Counted from the first letter of the stretch, positions 38,020-46,246 are shown. The stretch is 46,246 bases of DNA from Pseudomonadota bacterium (GCA_009927255.1 RFNJ01000125.1:1-46246), one strand, 5' to 3'. Numbers and translations are program-made. Notes: generated by a model not told the origin, from the sequence alone.

Positions 38020-38613
38020 TTAGGCGGCTTTTTTGAGGCCGAGTTGGGTGGCGGTGAAGATGGGCATCAGCTCTACGCCGATGGCGGCGAGGGCTTGTTG
38101 GGCGCCCATTTCTCTATCGAGGATGCAGATGGCGTGGGTGAGATTGCAGCCGGGGACTTCGGCCCTGGCTGCTTGGATTGCCCTGACCATGCTGCCGCCG
38201 CTGGTGGCGACGTCTTCGAAGAGGACGGCGCGGCCGTCGGTTCCGAGCCAGCCTTCGACCTGCTTGCCTTCGCCGTGGCCTTTCTTCTCGGGGCGGATGT
38301 AGAAGAGCTTGAGGGTATCGGCTAAGTCATAGTCGAAGTCAATTACCGTGGAGCCGACAGCGCCGAGAGTGGTCATACCACCCGTAGGCACCGCACCGAG
38401 GTAGCGGGTGTTGGGGGGTAGCATTTCGGTGATGGTTTCGCTGAGTACTTTGAGTGCCTCTGGAAGGGTGGTGAGGAGGCGGAGGTCGGCGTAGTAGTCG
38501 CCTTCGCCAATGACTTTACCGCTGGCGAGGGTTCGCGTTTCACCGGCTTTGAGCACGGTGATGCTGTGTTCAAAGAGAGCGTTACGGAGATATTTCTTTG
38601 CGTAGGGGGTCAT
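38020..38613 (-). CDS. pyrE: Orotate phosphoribosyltransferase
   Basis: Makes orotidine 5'-phosphate from orotate and PRPP in pyrimidine synthesis. The substrate region VPTGGMTTLGAVGSTVIDFDYDLA, the flexible loop FYIRPEKKGHGEGKQVEGWL and the PRPP motif VLFEDVATSGGSM are clear. At 197 residues it is close to family length. AAAGGAA precedes the start. Stand-alone gene with a hairpin terminator. Confidence 0.95.
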   Translation of the reverse strand: MTPYAKKYLRNALFEHSITVLKAGETRTLASGKVIGEGDYYADLRLLTTLPEALKVLSETITEMLPPNTRYLGAVPTGGMTTLGAVGSTVIDFDYDLADTLKLFYIRPEKKGHGEGKQVEGWLGTDGRAVLFEDVATSGGSMVRAIQAARAEVPGCNLTHAICILDREMGAQQALAAIGVELMPIFTATQLGLKKAA

Positions 38614-38812
38614 GGGAGAGGTTCCTTTGTGAAAGAGGGAGGGAGGTGAGGCGTAGGCTTAGGTGGGGGGCTTTTAGCATGGGGGTGGTGGGAAGGCAAC
38701 ACATGTGGGAGGGAAGTTGGGGGGATTTGAGGGGTTTGTGGCGGGAATAATGGTTTTTTGGGGGTGAGTTGGGGTATGCTGGGGCAGGGCTGAAAGGAGC
38801 CGTTTTGCGCGC

Positions 38813-40507
38813 ATGGATATTGTTGACCTGATGATTGCAGACCGCGTGATTGGCGTGGCGGATTTGCATAATCTGCCCGTGACCGTGCAGAAAGACCCCG
38901 ATGTGCTGATTGAGGCGCTGGGCAAGGCGGGCAAGCTGACGCCCAATCAACAGGCGCGGTATAAGGCGGTGGCGTATGATTTCCCCGTGAAGAATGATGA
39001 TGAGATGGCGAAGTTGACGCCGCATCAGGTGGAGGGTGTTGACCGGGCGTTTTTGCAGTTTTATACGGCTTGTCCGATTGAGTTGGGGCGCAACCAAGTG
39101 ATTTGGGCGGCGGCGGATTTGCCCAACAAGCGTTTGCACAGCGAGATTTTGCTGCGCAACCGCAAGAACAGCCATGTGTTTGTGTGGGCCAGCCCCAAGA
39201 GCATTGAGAGCGCGATTGAGCGGATGAACAAGCGCGAGGGGCATAGCCTGAAATTTTTGGTGGAGAATGCTTATGCGCAGCTGAATGCGGGCAATGATGA
39301 CAGTGTGATTAGTTTGGTGGATGAGATTATCCGCACGGCCTACAAAAACGGGGCGAGTGACTTGCACATTGAGATTTTGAACCGCAAGCCCACGGTGATG
39401 GCGCGGATTGACAACGAATTGGAAGAACTGGTGGCGTTGCCGATGGAAGTTTATGACCGCGTGGTGGGGCGGCTGCGGCACATGGCGGGGGTGAGTGCCG
39501 AGAACTTTAAGAAGCCGCTGTATGGGCGCATGACGTTTGAGTTGAGTAACCGGCAGAGTGTGGATATTCGATACACCACCCAGCCGATTACGTTGGAGAA
39601 TACGGCGAAGATTGCGATGCGGTTTTTGCGGCCTTTTGAGGGGCAGATGGAGACGTTTGGGTATACGGATGAAAATATTGATAAGATTGATAATTTGATG
39701 CGCTTTGAGGAAGGCGTGATTATTTTTGCCGGGCCGACCGGGCAGGGTAAGAGCACGGCGTGCCGCTTGATGATTCGGCGGGGGCAGCGGCCCGGGCAGA
39801 ATGTGATTGCCTATGAGAAGCAGATTGAAGAGCGGATGGATAACGTCATCCAAACCGAAGAGGATTTGGCGGCGGGGGTGAACTTGGAGAGTTTTCTTTA
39901 TGCTGCCTTGGGGCTTGACCCGGATATTTTATATATTGGTGAGGTGCGTAGCCCTGAGGATACGCGCAAGGTGATTGACGCCGGTAACTTGGGGCATTTG
40001 GTGATTACCACCATGCACGCCAATGACAGCTTTATGACGCTTGACCGTTTGCTGCAGCGCGGGGTGCCGCCCGAACTGATTTTTACCAACGTGCGCGGGG
40101 TGGTGAGCCAGCGGTTGGTGCGGCGGTTGTGCAATAAGTGCAAAGTGCCTTACGAACTAGACCAAGCGATGGCGGACAGTATGAATGGCATTCGGGATTT
40201 GGGCATGAAGCGCGGGGATGTGATTTATCGGCCTAACCGCAATGGGTGCGAGTTGTGCCATTACCGTGGGTATTCCGGGCGGATTGCGATGGAGGAAGTT
40301 TTGGAAATGTGGCGGCGGGAGATTAGCCGCAACGTGTGGGCGGGCAACCGTTTGCGGCCCGACTGGGTGGATGTGGTGCGTGAGCAGGCACGGCTGGCGG
40401 GGATGAGTGATATGCTGACGCAGGGTTTGCGGCATATGAAAAATGGTGTGACGTCGCTTGACGAATTGGAGCGGTTCTTCAGTGCAGACCTTGAAACCCT
40501 CCGTTAG
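38813..40507 (+). CDS. GspE/PilB-type secretion/pilus assembly ATPase
   Basis: Cytoplasmic hexameric ATPase of a type II secretion or type IV pilus-like system; 564 residues. An N-terminal domain of about 170 residues is followed by DEIIRTAYKNGASDLHIEI. The RecA-like domain has Walker A GPTGQGKST near residue 307, Walker B DPDILYIGEVR and the histidine box LVITTMHANDS. A C-terminal zinc-type element holds CNKC and CELC, as in GspE/PilB. A first CXXC-like MshEN cyclic-di-GMP motif is not obvious. AAAGGAG lies 13 bases before the ATG, slightly far. It is the first gene of a + strand operon that runs to the window end. Confidence 0.9.
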   Translation: MDIVDLMIADRVIGVADLHNLPVTVQKDPDVLIEALGKAGKLTPNQQARYKAVAYDFPVKNDDEMAKLTPHQVEGVDRAFLQFYTACPIELGRNQVIWAAADLPNKRLHSEILLRNRKNSHVFVWASPKSIESAIERMNKREGHSLKFLVENAYAQLNAGNDDSVISLVDEIIRTAYKNGASDLHIEILNRKPTVMARIDNELEELVALPMEVYDRVVGRLRHMAGVSAENFKKPLYGRMTFELSNRQSVDIRYTTQPITLENTAKIAMRFLRPFEGQMETFGYTDENIDKIDNLMRFEEGVIIFAGPTGQGKSTACRLMIRRGQRPGQNVIAYEKQIEERMDNVIQTEEDLAAGVNLESFLYAALGLDPDILYIGEVRSPEDTRKVIDAGNLGHLVITTMHANDSFMTLDRLLQRGVPPELIFTNVRGVVSQRLVRRLCNKCKVPYELDQAMADSMNGIRDLGMKRGDVIYRPNRNGCELCHYRGYSGRIAMEEVLEMWRREISRNVWAGNRLRPDWVDVVREQARLAGMSDMLTQGLRHMKNGVTSLDELERFFSADLETLR

Positions 40508-41609
40508 GCCAAGCAATAGATTGGCGAGTTTTGGCGCCAGTATGGCGGGTAGCGTGGCGGGCAGTGGTATGGATGCGCGGGATCGGGAGCGGTTCTTTTT
40601 CTTTATGGCGATGATGATGAAGACCGGGCAGACCACCAGCGATGCTTTGAAGGCGGTGGCCAAGGCATTTCGGGCCGAAAAAAATGACAGTGTGGCCAAT
40701 GCAGTGGTGGGGTTGGCGCAGAAAGTGGCGCAGGGTAAGCCCTTAAGCCAAGCGATGTTGGCAGAGCGGGGGATGTTTAGTGAGTTGCATCGGGCGGCGA
40801 TTTTGGCGGGTGAGGCGAGCAACAATATGCAGAAGAGTTTTGATATTCTGCGCATTTTGGAGGACAAGAAAATTAATGCCGGGCGGGCGGGGATGGCGGA
40901 GCTTTTGACGCCGTTGTTGATGCTGTTGCTTTCGCTGGTAAGCATTTTCAATACCGGCCTGAACACCTTGCCGGTGATGGTGAAGTTGCATGAGGCGCAG
41001 GGCAAGGAGAGCGGGATGATTCCGCTGGGGATTATTGCCACTACCAACTTTTTGGCGGGGTATTGGTTTGTGCTGGTGGCGCTGCTGGCGATGGTGGCGG
41101 TGGTGATGTGGAGCATGAATAGTAACCCTGCTGGGCGCACGGTGCTGCACACGTTGCAGCTACAAATTCCGTTTTATGGGCGGTTTTTGATTTACCGCAC
41201 CTATAACCAGATGCTGCTGTATTTTCCTTACCTTTTGGCGAGTGGGGTGAAGCCGAAGCAGTTGATTCCGATTATGGAAAGTTTGGCGACCAACCTGGTA
41301 CTGAAAAAGCGGATTGACCAGTTTAACCATGTGATTACTACGGGGGGGAGCTTGAGTGAGGCGATGGGGCGGGCGGGATTTCCTGAACTGATTGTGACGC
41401 CGGTGAGTGTGGCGGAGAACTATGCGCCGACCACCGGCAACGTGAACGATGTGTTGATTGAGGGGATGCAGCATTCCCATGCGATTTTGGAGCGGATTTT
41501 GAATGATGCGCATAAGACGTTTATTGGCGTGTTTAGTGCGATGCTATGGATTATGGGAGGGGCAGTGATGATGCTGGATATGCTTTCCATTGTGCTTTCA
41601 CAGGCTTAG
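40482..41609 (+). CDS. GspF/PilC-type inner-membrane platform protein
   Basis: Polytopic protein of about 375 residues with two T2SSF domains. The first (RERFFFFMAMMMKTGQTTSDALKAVA ... LSQAMLAERGMFSELHRAAILAGEASNNMQ) precedes two hydrophobic segments. The second (YNQMLLYFPYLLASGVKPKQLIPIMES ... GGSLSEAMGRAGFPELIVTPVSVAE) precedes the last. The GTG at 40482, with GGAG 10 bases upstream, is the preferred start and overlaps the ATPase gene by 26 bases. ATGs at 40542 and 40569 are alternatives. Works with the ATPase to extract or assemble pilin subunits. Confidence 0.85.
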   Translation: MQTLKPSVRPSNRLASFGASMAGSVAGSGMDARDRERFFFFMAMMMKTGQTTSDALKAVAKAFRAEKNDSVANAVVGLAQKVAQGKPLSQAMLAERGMFSELHRAAILAGEASNNMQKSFDILRILEDKKINAGRAGMAELLTPLLMLLLSLVSIFNTGLNTLPVMVKLHEAQGKESGMIPLGIIATTNFLAGYWFVLVALLAMVAVVMWSMNSNPAGRTVLHTLQLQIPFYGRFLIYRTYNQMLLYFPYLLASGVKPKQLIPIMESLATNLVLKKRIDQFNHVITTGGSLSEAMGRAGFPELIVTPVSVAENYAPTTGNVNDVLIEGMQHSHAILERILNDAHKTFIGVFSAMLWIMGGAVMMLDMLSIVLSQA

Positions 41610-41617
41610 GATGACGT

Positions 41618-42946
41618 ATGTTTGAAATCCCCCCGCCCCTGCAAGACAAATTGAAGCCGCTGGTGGACAAGCTGGAGCCTGCGCTGAAAGTTTGGCGCGA
41701 GCAGGGGTTGCCGGTGGTGCGGCAAGTGGGTGGGCAGGTGTGGGACCAGCTGCGTGCGCTGAGTGGCGAGATGGCCGAGAAAATGGCCAAGGCGGGGCCG
41801 CAGGGGAGTGTGGGCAATGCATTTAGGCACTTGTGCGTGGTGGGGTTGAATCGCAGCGAACTGCTGCTGCAAGGTGAGAGCCAGAGTGTGTTTGGGGACA
41901 GTTGGCAGGAGCTGGCGGATGAGAGTTTGCGGCGGCATGTGGGGTTGATCTTTTTTGCGCCGCGGGGCTTGGATGGGCGGCCGGTGAACCCGTATCTGTT
42001 TTTGACCGGTGAGCTGGCCAATGCGGTGGCGGATGAGGAGGGGTTGGCGGATACCAATGCGATTCAGTTAGCTGCCAACATGGTGGGGCCGATGCCGCTG
42101 CTGGACTTTTGCCGCATGCCGCCCGCCGAACCGAATACCGTGAATGTGCTGCTGGCGGCGGATGTGTTGTTCCATTGGGACATTAAGGACAACTATGTGC
42201 TGACCACTACGCCGACGACGTGGGTGCGGGATGTGGAGCAGGTGCTGAAGAGTTATCCGCGCACCACCAAAATGGTGATTTACACGCAATGGGACACCGA
42301 TGTGCTGCCGCCGAGTGAGCGGATTAAAATTTTGCGTTTACGCGAGTTGCCTTTGGATACGGCGGTGTGGCTGAACCAGCCGACGTTTCAGGAGAAATAT
42401 GGTTTACATATTTTAGTAGCGGGGATGGTGTTTTTGGGCTTGGTTTTTGCAGGGTTGTGGCTGCAAGGGCGGGGTAACGCGAGTGTGGCGGATGAGTTGC
42501 GGCTGGTGGAGCAGCAGATACCGCGTGGGGGGCAATTTAATGACATTGAGAAGGCGATTGGTGAGCAGGAAAAGATGTTTGCCAAGCGTGAGTTGATGGG
42601 ACTGGTGGTGCGTGATATGGCGCGCGCGGTGGCGAAAAGTGAGATGAAAATTACCAGCTTTGAGGTGAAAGTGGCCGAGCAGAATGAGGTGCCGAAACAA
42701 TACTTGGTGACGATTGATGCCGACGCTGCGGCTTACCAAGGGTGGCTGCAGCAGGAGCCGATTGCAAGGAGTTTGCTGATGAACAGCGCGGTGCTGGATG
42801 CGGTGCGTAAGCCGCCGACACCGAATGGCTTTAAGCTGGAAGGGCTGGTGGATGCGCAGGGGTTGCAGCGGGAATATCGGCGGGTGGCGCCGCGGGTGGC
42901 GGGGAATGAAATTTCACCAACAACTGCTTTGGAGGTGAAGCCATGA
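41618..42946 (+). CDS. GspL/PilO2-like assembly protein
   Basis: A 442-residue bitopic protein: a cytoplasmic domain of about 260 residues, a single membrane helix (HILVAGMVFLGLVFAGLWL, about 265-283), then a periplasmic part with a short coiled coil and an alpha/beta domain. This layout matches GspL of type II secretion and the plasmid R64-type PilO accessory proteins; sequence identity is too low to name it. AGGATGACGT before the ATG is the ribosome binding site. Its last codons overlap the next gene as ATGA. It is likely to link the ATPase to the periplasmic alignment proteins. Confidence 0.6.
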   Translation: MFEIPPPLQDKLKPLVDKLEPALKVWREQGLPVVRQVGGQVWDQLRALSGEMAEKMAKAGPQGSVGNAFRHLCVVGLNRSELLLQGESQSVFGDSWQELADESLRRHVGLIFFAPRGLDGRPVNPYLFLTGELANAVADEEGLADTNAIQLAANMVGPMPLLDFCRMPPAEPNTVNVLLAADVLFHWDIKDNYVLTTTPTTWVRDVEQVLKSYPRTTKMVIYTQWDTDVLPPSERIKILRLRELPLDTAVWLNQPTFQEKYGLHILVAGMVFLGLVFAGLWLQGRGNASVADELRLVEQQIPRGGQFNDIEKAIGEQEKMFAKRELMGLVVRDMARAVAKSEMKITSFEVKVAEQNEVPKQYLVTIDADAAAYQGWLQQEPIARSLLMNSAVLDAVRKPPTPNGFKLEGLVDAQGLQREYRRVAPRVAGNEISPTTALEVKP

Positions 42947-43443
42947 TACGCTTTGCCGTTGGTGCGGGGATGATTATTTTTGCCTTGGTTTTTGGGGTGT
43001 ATCGGTACATGGATTTGAGCAGCCAGCGGGCGGATTTGGAGGCGGCGCTGGAGGAGGCTTATGGCAAGCGTGATGAGGGGAAGGATTTGGTGCAGCGCAT
43101 TCGGGAAATTAAAAAAATTGGCATGGTGGTGGAAGATGCGCAGAAATTTAATATTGAGCGCTTGCTGGATATTGGTGCGCCGGGGATGGAGTGGCGCTTT
43201 GTGGGGCAGCCGCTGGTGCGGGGGAGTAACCGCGCGCTTTATCGTTATACCTACCGGATTTCGGGCCCCACTACTTATGCAGAGAGCCAAGCTTTGCTGG
43301 AGCGGATGGGGCGGTTGCCGGGGTTTGTGGTTTACCGATATTGCTTTAATTGCATTCAGCCTGCGCGGGGTACGCCGGAAGATTTAAAAATGGTGCAGAT
43401 TGAGGGATACCTTTATGGGTACGATGCGGCGACTTTGTATTAG
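42943..43443 (+). CDS. GspM/PilO-like assembly protein
   Basis: A 166-residue protein with an N-terminal membrane helix (FAVGAGMIIFALVFGVY), a coiled-coil stretch (SSQRADLEAALEEAYGKRDEGKDLVQRI) and a C-terminal domain with a beta-alpha pattern (WRFVGQPLVRGSNRALYRYTYRISG ... AESQALLERMGRLPGFVVYRYC). This is the plan of GspM and PilO, which form alignment dimers in the periplasm. A cysteine pair (CFNC) near residue 144 is unusual. Coupled to both neighbours by overlap (ATGA at its start; about 29 bases at its end). Confidence 0.55.
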   Translation: MIRFAVGAGMIIFALVFGVYRYMDLSSQRADLEAALEEAYGKRDEGKDLVQRIREIKKIGMVVEDAQKFNIERLLDIGAPGMEWRFVGQPLVRGSNRALYRYTYRISGPTTYAESQALLERMGRLPGFVVYRYCFNCIQPARGTPEDLKMVQIEGYLYGYDAATLY

Positions 43444-44302
43444 CATTTTGGCGCTGGTTGCCCTTGGTTGGGCGGGCGCGAGCGTGGGGTGGGCCCAAGC
43501 TCCGAGTAATGGGGCAAGTGGCAATGCGCAGCGGTTGCAGTGGCCGCGGACTTTTACCGGGCAGCCGGATTTTGCCTTTACCCGTGAAGAGGCTTTGCAG
43601 GAGGCGAAAAGCCGGGCCAAACGCGAGAATGCTAAGGTTCCAGTTTTGCCAACTTTAGAGGATTTATTGCGTGATGATATTAAATTTGACCCGTTTGGCA
43701 TTAAAAATGAAGAAATAACTGCAACGGTGAGTGGTACCGAAGAGGTGAGTGGGGCGATGGTGCGTGGCAAAAGCTTGATGGATAAGTTGATGGAAAATGT
43801 GGTGGATTTGCCGAAATTTGAGCAGCGGGCGGGCTTGGATTTGGCAGAATTTGAGAACACCTTGCGACAAACATTACAGGCGAGTTTGGAGAGCTGGCAG
43901 CCGCAGATTAAAAATGTTCCGTTGGATGGAGTTTTAGGAGGATTAATTTTGCAGGCGGTGGTGATGTCGCCGAATAAATATGTGATTTTGAACGGAGAAA
44001 GGTATCGGGAAGGGGATGGTTTTAAGGTGCAAATTCCGGTGATGGTGCCGGATAATTGGATTTTGAGTGCTTTGGAAAATAAAATGCCGGATGAAAAATT
44101 AGTTGGGCCGGAATTAATGGAAAATTACCAAACTATTTTTGAGAGTGTGGTGGCGGATTTTGCCCAACAAAGAAATGCAAACCCAATGCTGGGGCAAAAA
44201 ATGATGATTTTGCCGGTGAAACTGGTGCAGATTTTGCCGCGCACGGTGCTGCTTGAGGCGGATGGGAGGCGGTATGAGTTGCAGGTTAAATTTGCGTATT
44301 AA
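43415..44302 (+). CDS. Secreted protein with GspC/PilP-like domain
   Basis: A 295-residue protein with a signal peptide ending near GWAQA (about 28). A charged middle region follows. The C-terminal half contains LQAVVMSPNKYVILNGERYREGDGF and, at the end, VQILPRTVLLEADGRRYELQVKF. This spacing of a stored-ligand loop, a G-D turn and a final beta pair resembles the HR domain of GspC and PilP, which contact the secretin. Unlike GspC it has a cleavable signal rather than a membrane anchor. The ATG at 43415 has GAGGG about 9 bases upstream; 43424 is an alternative. Confidence 0.55.
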   Translation: MGTMRRLCISILALVALGWAGASVGWAQAPSNGASGNAQRLQWPRTFTGQPDFAFTREEALQEAKSRAKRENAKVPVLPTLEDLLRDDIKFDPFGIKNEEITATVSGTEEVSGAMVRGKSLMDKLMENVVDLPKFEQRAGLDLAEFENTLRQTLQASLESWQPQIKNVPLDGVLGGLILQAVVMSPNKYVILNGERYREGDGFKVQIPVMVPDNWILSALENKMPDEKLVGPELMENYQTIFESVVADFAQQRNANPMLGQKMMILPVKLVQILPRTVLLEADGRRYELQVKFAY

Positions 44303-45062
44303 ATTGATTTTGCGGCGCAAACACGGCGCTTGGGGGTTGTGGTGCCAGCGTGGCGCGTTTTCGCCGTTTATGTTTGGGTTGGTGATGGGAGTGACGATTT
44401 TTTCGGCGCTTTCCATGCAGTGGGCGAAGAAGGAATTGGAGCGGTATCAGGCCAAACAGGCGGATGCGGCGCAGCGGCAGGCGCAGGATGTGGCCAAAGC
44501 GATGGAATTTGCAATTTTGACCGAGGGGCAGGATAATTATAGTGAGGAATATACGTTGCAGCGGGCGCGGCAGTTTAGCAGTGCTGCGGCGAAAACGCGT
44601 GGGGAGCAGGATTTTTTATTGGCGACCAAACGTGAGCGCGATAGTGAGCGCTTTGGCCGAAATGATGAGAAAATTGCGATTGCGGCAAGTGATGATACGC
44701 TGTTGCGCAGCCAGGTTTATCGTAGCGGGGATGTGGCCGAGCTGGACAAACTGCGCACCAACAAGGCGAGTGGGGTGGTGGTGTATGATACTTCGGAGGC
44801 GCGGGACCGGCAGATTCGCACCAGTATTCAGCGGCAGGAGGCGTTGGCGGAGCAGATTTATGCTTTTTATGCGGCGGAAATGAAATTCCCGACTTTGGCA
44901 GAATTTACCGAAATGCGGCGGAAATTTGGTTTGCGCGATGTGTGGGGTGACGATTTTGAATATGGCGTTGACCCGGATTTGCAGCAGGGCTTTTTAAGCT
45001 TCACCACACCGTGGGGGTATGTGCATGAGATTAACTTGAGCTTGAAAGAAGGTGCGGAATGA
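44274..45062 (+). CDS. Pseudopilin-like protein 1 (QRG-A leader, DVWGDD motif)
   Basis: A 262-residue protein with a basic leader of 27 residues ending WCQRG, then a hydrophobic segment (AFSPFMFGLVMGVTIFSALSMQWA) and a long alpha-helical stretch. Cleavage after the glycine would fit a prepilin peptidase, although the usual glutamate at +5 is absent. The C-terminal part has RDVWGDDFEY, matching the D-x-WGxxxEY metal-site region of GspG-type pseudopilins. A segment QVYRSGDVAELDKLR (148-161) recurs in the next protein. GGGAGG 5 bases before the ATG at 44274 supports this start, which overlaps the upstream gene by 29 bases. Confidence 0.55.
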   Translation: MSCRLNLRIKLILRRKHGAWGLWCQRGAFSPFMFGLVMGVTIFSALSMQWAKKELERYQAKQADAAQRQAQDVAKAMEFAILTEGQDNYSEEYTLQRARQFSSAAAKTRGEQDFLLATKRERDSERFGRNDEKIAIAASDDTLLRSQVYRSGDVAELDKLRTNKASGVVVYDTSEARDRQIRTSIQRQEALAEQIYAFYAAEMKFPTLAEFTEMRRKFGLRDVWGDDFEYGVDPDLQQGFLSFTTPWGYVHEINLSLKEGAE

Positions 45063-45078
45063 TGGCAAGATGGTACTC

Positions 45079-45993
45079 ATGAAAAGCTTGATTGGATTGA
45101 TGTTTGCCCAGCGTGGGGCGATGTTTGGGATGGATGCGCGGGTGGCGTTGGTGATTGCTTCGATTTTGGCGGCGGTGGGCGGCTGGCAGATGATGAGCCG
45201 ATTGGAGAGCACCAAGAGTGAGGCGGCGTTGGCGCATTTGGAAATTATCCGCGATGGCCTTGAAAAACATTATGAAACTGTAGGGATTAGCAAGCTGCCC
45301 GATAGCTTGGATGAGCTGTTTAGAGCCAATTTGATAACTGACCCCAGCGTGCGCAAAGACCCGTGGGGGAATGACTGGGAATATGTGCATGCCAGCGCGC
45401 AGATGAAGCTGGAAGATACGCCGATTAGTGCCCAATATGCGGTGGTTTTTAGCCGTGGCAAAAATGGGGTGAATGACTCGGGTGGGTTTGGCAGCGTTGA
45501 GGAATTTGCCGAGTGGGCGCCGCGCAAAGATGACATTGGCACCAAATATATGAGCCGTGAAGTGGAAAAGCGGCGGTTGGATGAGTATCGGGCGCGGGCG
45601 CAGTTGATTATTGATAAGCTGGAATCGGCGGAATCGGCGGCGTTTTTGGAGGCGCAGAACACCTGCAGCGCGGCCGGGGCGCCGGGGTGGTGCGCCGACC
45701 TTGAGGGCAAGAATTATACGCTGTTTAACTACTACCCGAAGAGTGATGCGGATGACACCACGGGGGCGGTTTATTACAGCGAGAAGGTGCTGAACAAGCG
45801 GGTGTATAGCAGCGGAAATTTGGCGGAAATGCAGCAACTTATGATTGATTTGGGGTTGCCGGCCAGCTATGCGCAGGACCCGTGGGGGCGGGTGTTGATG
45901 ATCAACACCAACATTACCGGGCGGACGGTGCCGCCGTTTTCGGCCAGTTTGTGCTTTAGTGCCGGAGAGAATTGCCTTGCGCGCAAGGAATAA
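45079..45993 (+). CDS. Pseudopilin-like protein 2 (GspG-like, with duplicated C-terminal motif)
   Basis: A 304-residue protein with leader MKSLIGLMFAQRG, then AMFGMDARVALVIASILAAVGGW and an extended helix. DPWGNDWEY (94-102), AVVFSRGKNGVND and RKDDI reproduce the GspG C-terminal signature (D-P-WG...Y, S-x-G-x-x-G, D-D-I). After about 90 more residues with two cysteines (196, 205), a second RVYSSGNLAEMQQLM (241-255) and QDPWGRVL (266-273) occur, so it is about twice the length of GspG. ATGs at 45070 and 45079 compete as start; the leader length favours 45079. It may be the main pilin or pseudopilin of the operon. Confidence 0.6.
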   Translation: MKSLIGLMFAQRGAMFGMDARVALVIASILAAVGGWQMMSRLESTKSEAALAHLEIIRDGLEKHYETVGISKLPDSLDELFRANLITDPSVRKDPWGNDWEYVHASAQMKLEDTPISAQYAVVFSRGKNGVNDSGGFGSVEEFAEWAPRKDDIGTKYMSREVEKRRLDEYRARAQLIIDKLESAESAAFLEAQNTCSAAGAPGWCADLEGKNYTLFNYYPKSDADDTTGAVYYSEKVLNKRVYSSGNLAEMQQLMIDLGLPASYAQDPWGRVLMINTNITGRTVPPFSASLCFSAGENCLARKE

Positions 45994-46015
45994 ATCCTTT
46001 TTAAGACAAAAATTT

Positions 46016-46246
46016 ATGAAGCTGGGTGGGTTGTTGCCGTGGGAAAAAGCCACGGGGGTTAAAAATGATAGTGTTTTGGGGGTGATTCCGCGCCAGAATG
46101 AGGGGTTTTGGTGGGGGATTTTGGGTGTTTTTGGAGTGGTATTTGGTATTTATTTGGATTTTTTTGCGGGTGGATTTGGGGTGGGTTTGGGGCATGGTAT
46201 GGGTGGAGTGACGGTGGTGTTGGGGGTGGTTTTGGCACGCTTGGCG
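46016..46246 (+). CDS. 3'-truncated membrane protein at window end
   Basis: An open frame from ATG 46016 (MKLGGLLPWEKATGVKNDSVLG...) runs through the window edge, 77 codons seen. A polar first 35 residues are followed by a hydrophobic segment (GFWWGILGVFGVVFGIYLDFF) and a second one after a glycine-rich stretch. It starts 22 bases after the preceding stop, on the same strand, so it may be the next gene of the secretion/pilus operon. No family is recognised. The Shine-Dalgarno is weak. Confidence 0.45.
   Translation, partial: MKLGGLLPWEKATGVKNDSVLGVIPRQNEGFWWGILGVFGVVFGIYLDFFAGGFGVGLGHGMGGVTVVLGVVLARLA

Noticed and set aside
38813..46246. A conjugative type IV secretion (Dot/Icm or IncI-type) locus
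   Set aside because: The ATPase, GspF-type platform and pseudopilins belong to the type II/type IV pilus superfamily. No relaxase, coupling protein or VirB/Dot proteins are seen.

Overview
This is a chromosomal window from an alphaproteobacterium whose lineage I cannot fix more closely. Pointers are a small protein of the alphaproteobacterial Usg family, a class I PHA synthase, an alphaproteobacteria-style dcw (division and cell wall) cluster, and a scattered form of the tig/clpP/clpX/lon/hup group. The + strand is strikingly G-rich and C-poor over most of the window whichever way the genes point. Between about 21 and 31 kb the sign of the skew changes in patches, even inside ligA.

Layout. 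0-14.3 kb (+): ftsI, murE, a solute-binding protein, mraY, murD, ftsW, murG, murC, murB, a 92-aa orphan with its own leader and terminator, ftsQ, ftsA. The usual murF, ddl and ftsZ are not in their expected slots. mraY is split into two frames exactly at a GGGAAAA heptamer. A palindromic repeat sits between ftsI and murE inside a 20-bp direct duplication that regenerates both gene ends. 14.3-18.5 kb: a secreted protein with a duplicated cysteine module, phaC, a homoserine-dehydrogenase-like protein lacking catalytic residues, and mscL. 18.5-25.9 kb: an array of palindromic repeats ending at tRNA-Thr, usg, clpX, a small orphan, clpP, a Trm112-domain methyltransferase, an AT-rich orphan, tig, tRNA-His and a LysE-type exporter. 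25.9-32.3 kb: tRNA-Leu, ligA, tRNA-Val(CAC) with another repeat copy at its 3' end, an ABC-F ATPase, a methyltransferase-like protein lacking the SAM motif, comF and a 35-aa membrane peptide. 32.4-38.6 kb: a CIRCE-like operator, lon, hup, tRNA-Val(TAC), tRNA-Asp, two unknown membrane proteins and pyrE.

38.8-46.2 kb (+): a tightly packed operon for a type II secretion/type IV pilus-like machine. In order it encodes a GspE/PilB ATPase, a GspF/PilC platform protein, a GspL/PilO2-like bitopic protein, a GspM/PilO-like protein, a secreted GspC/PilP-like protein, two unusual pseudopilin-like proteins and the start of another membrane protein. No secretin or prepilin peptidase gene lies inside the window. 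This operon is the best candidate for a poorly described system. The mraY recoding site and the mobile palindromic repeat are the next most interesting signals.
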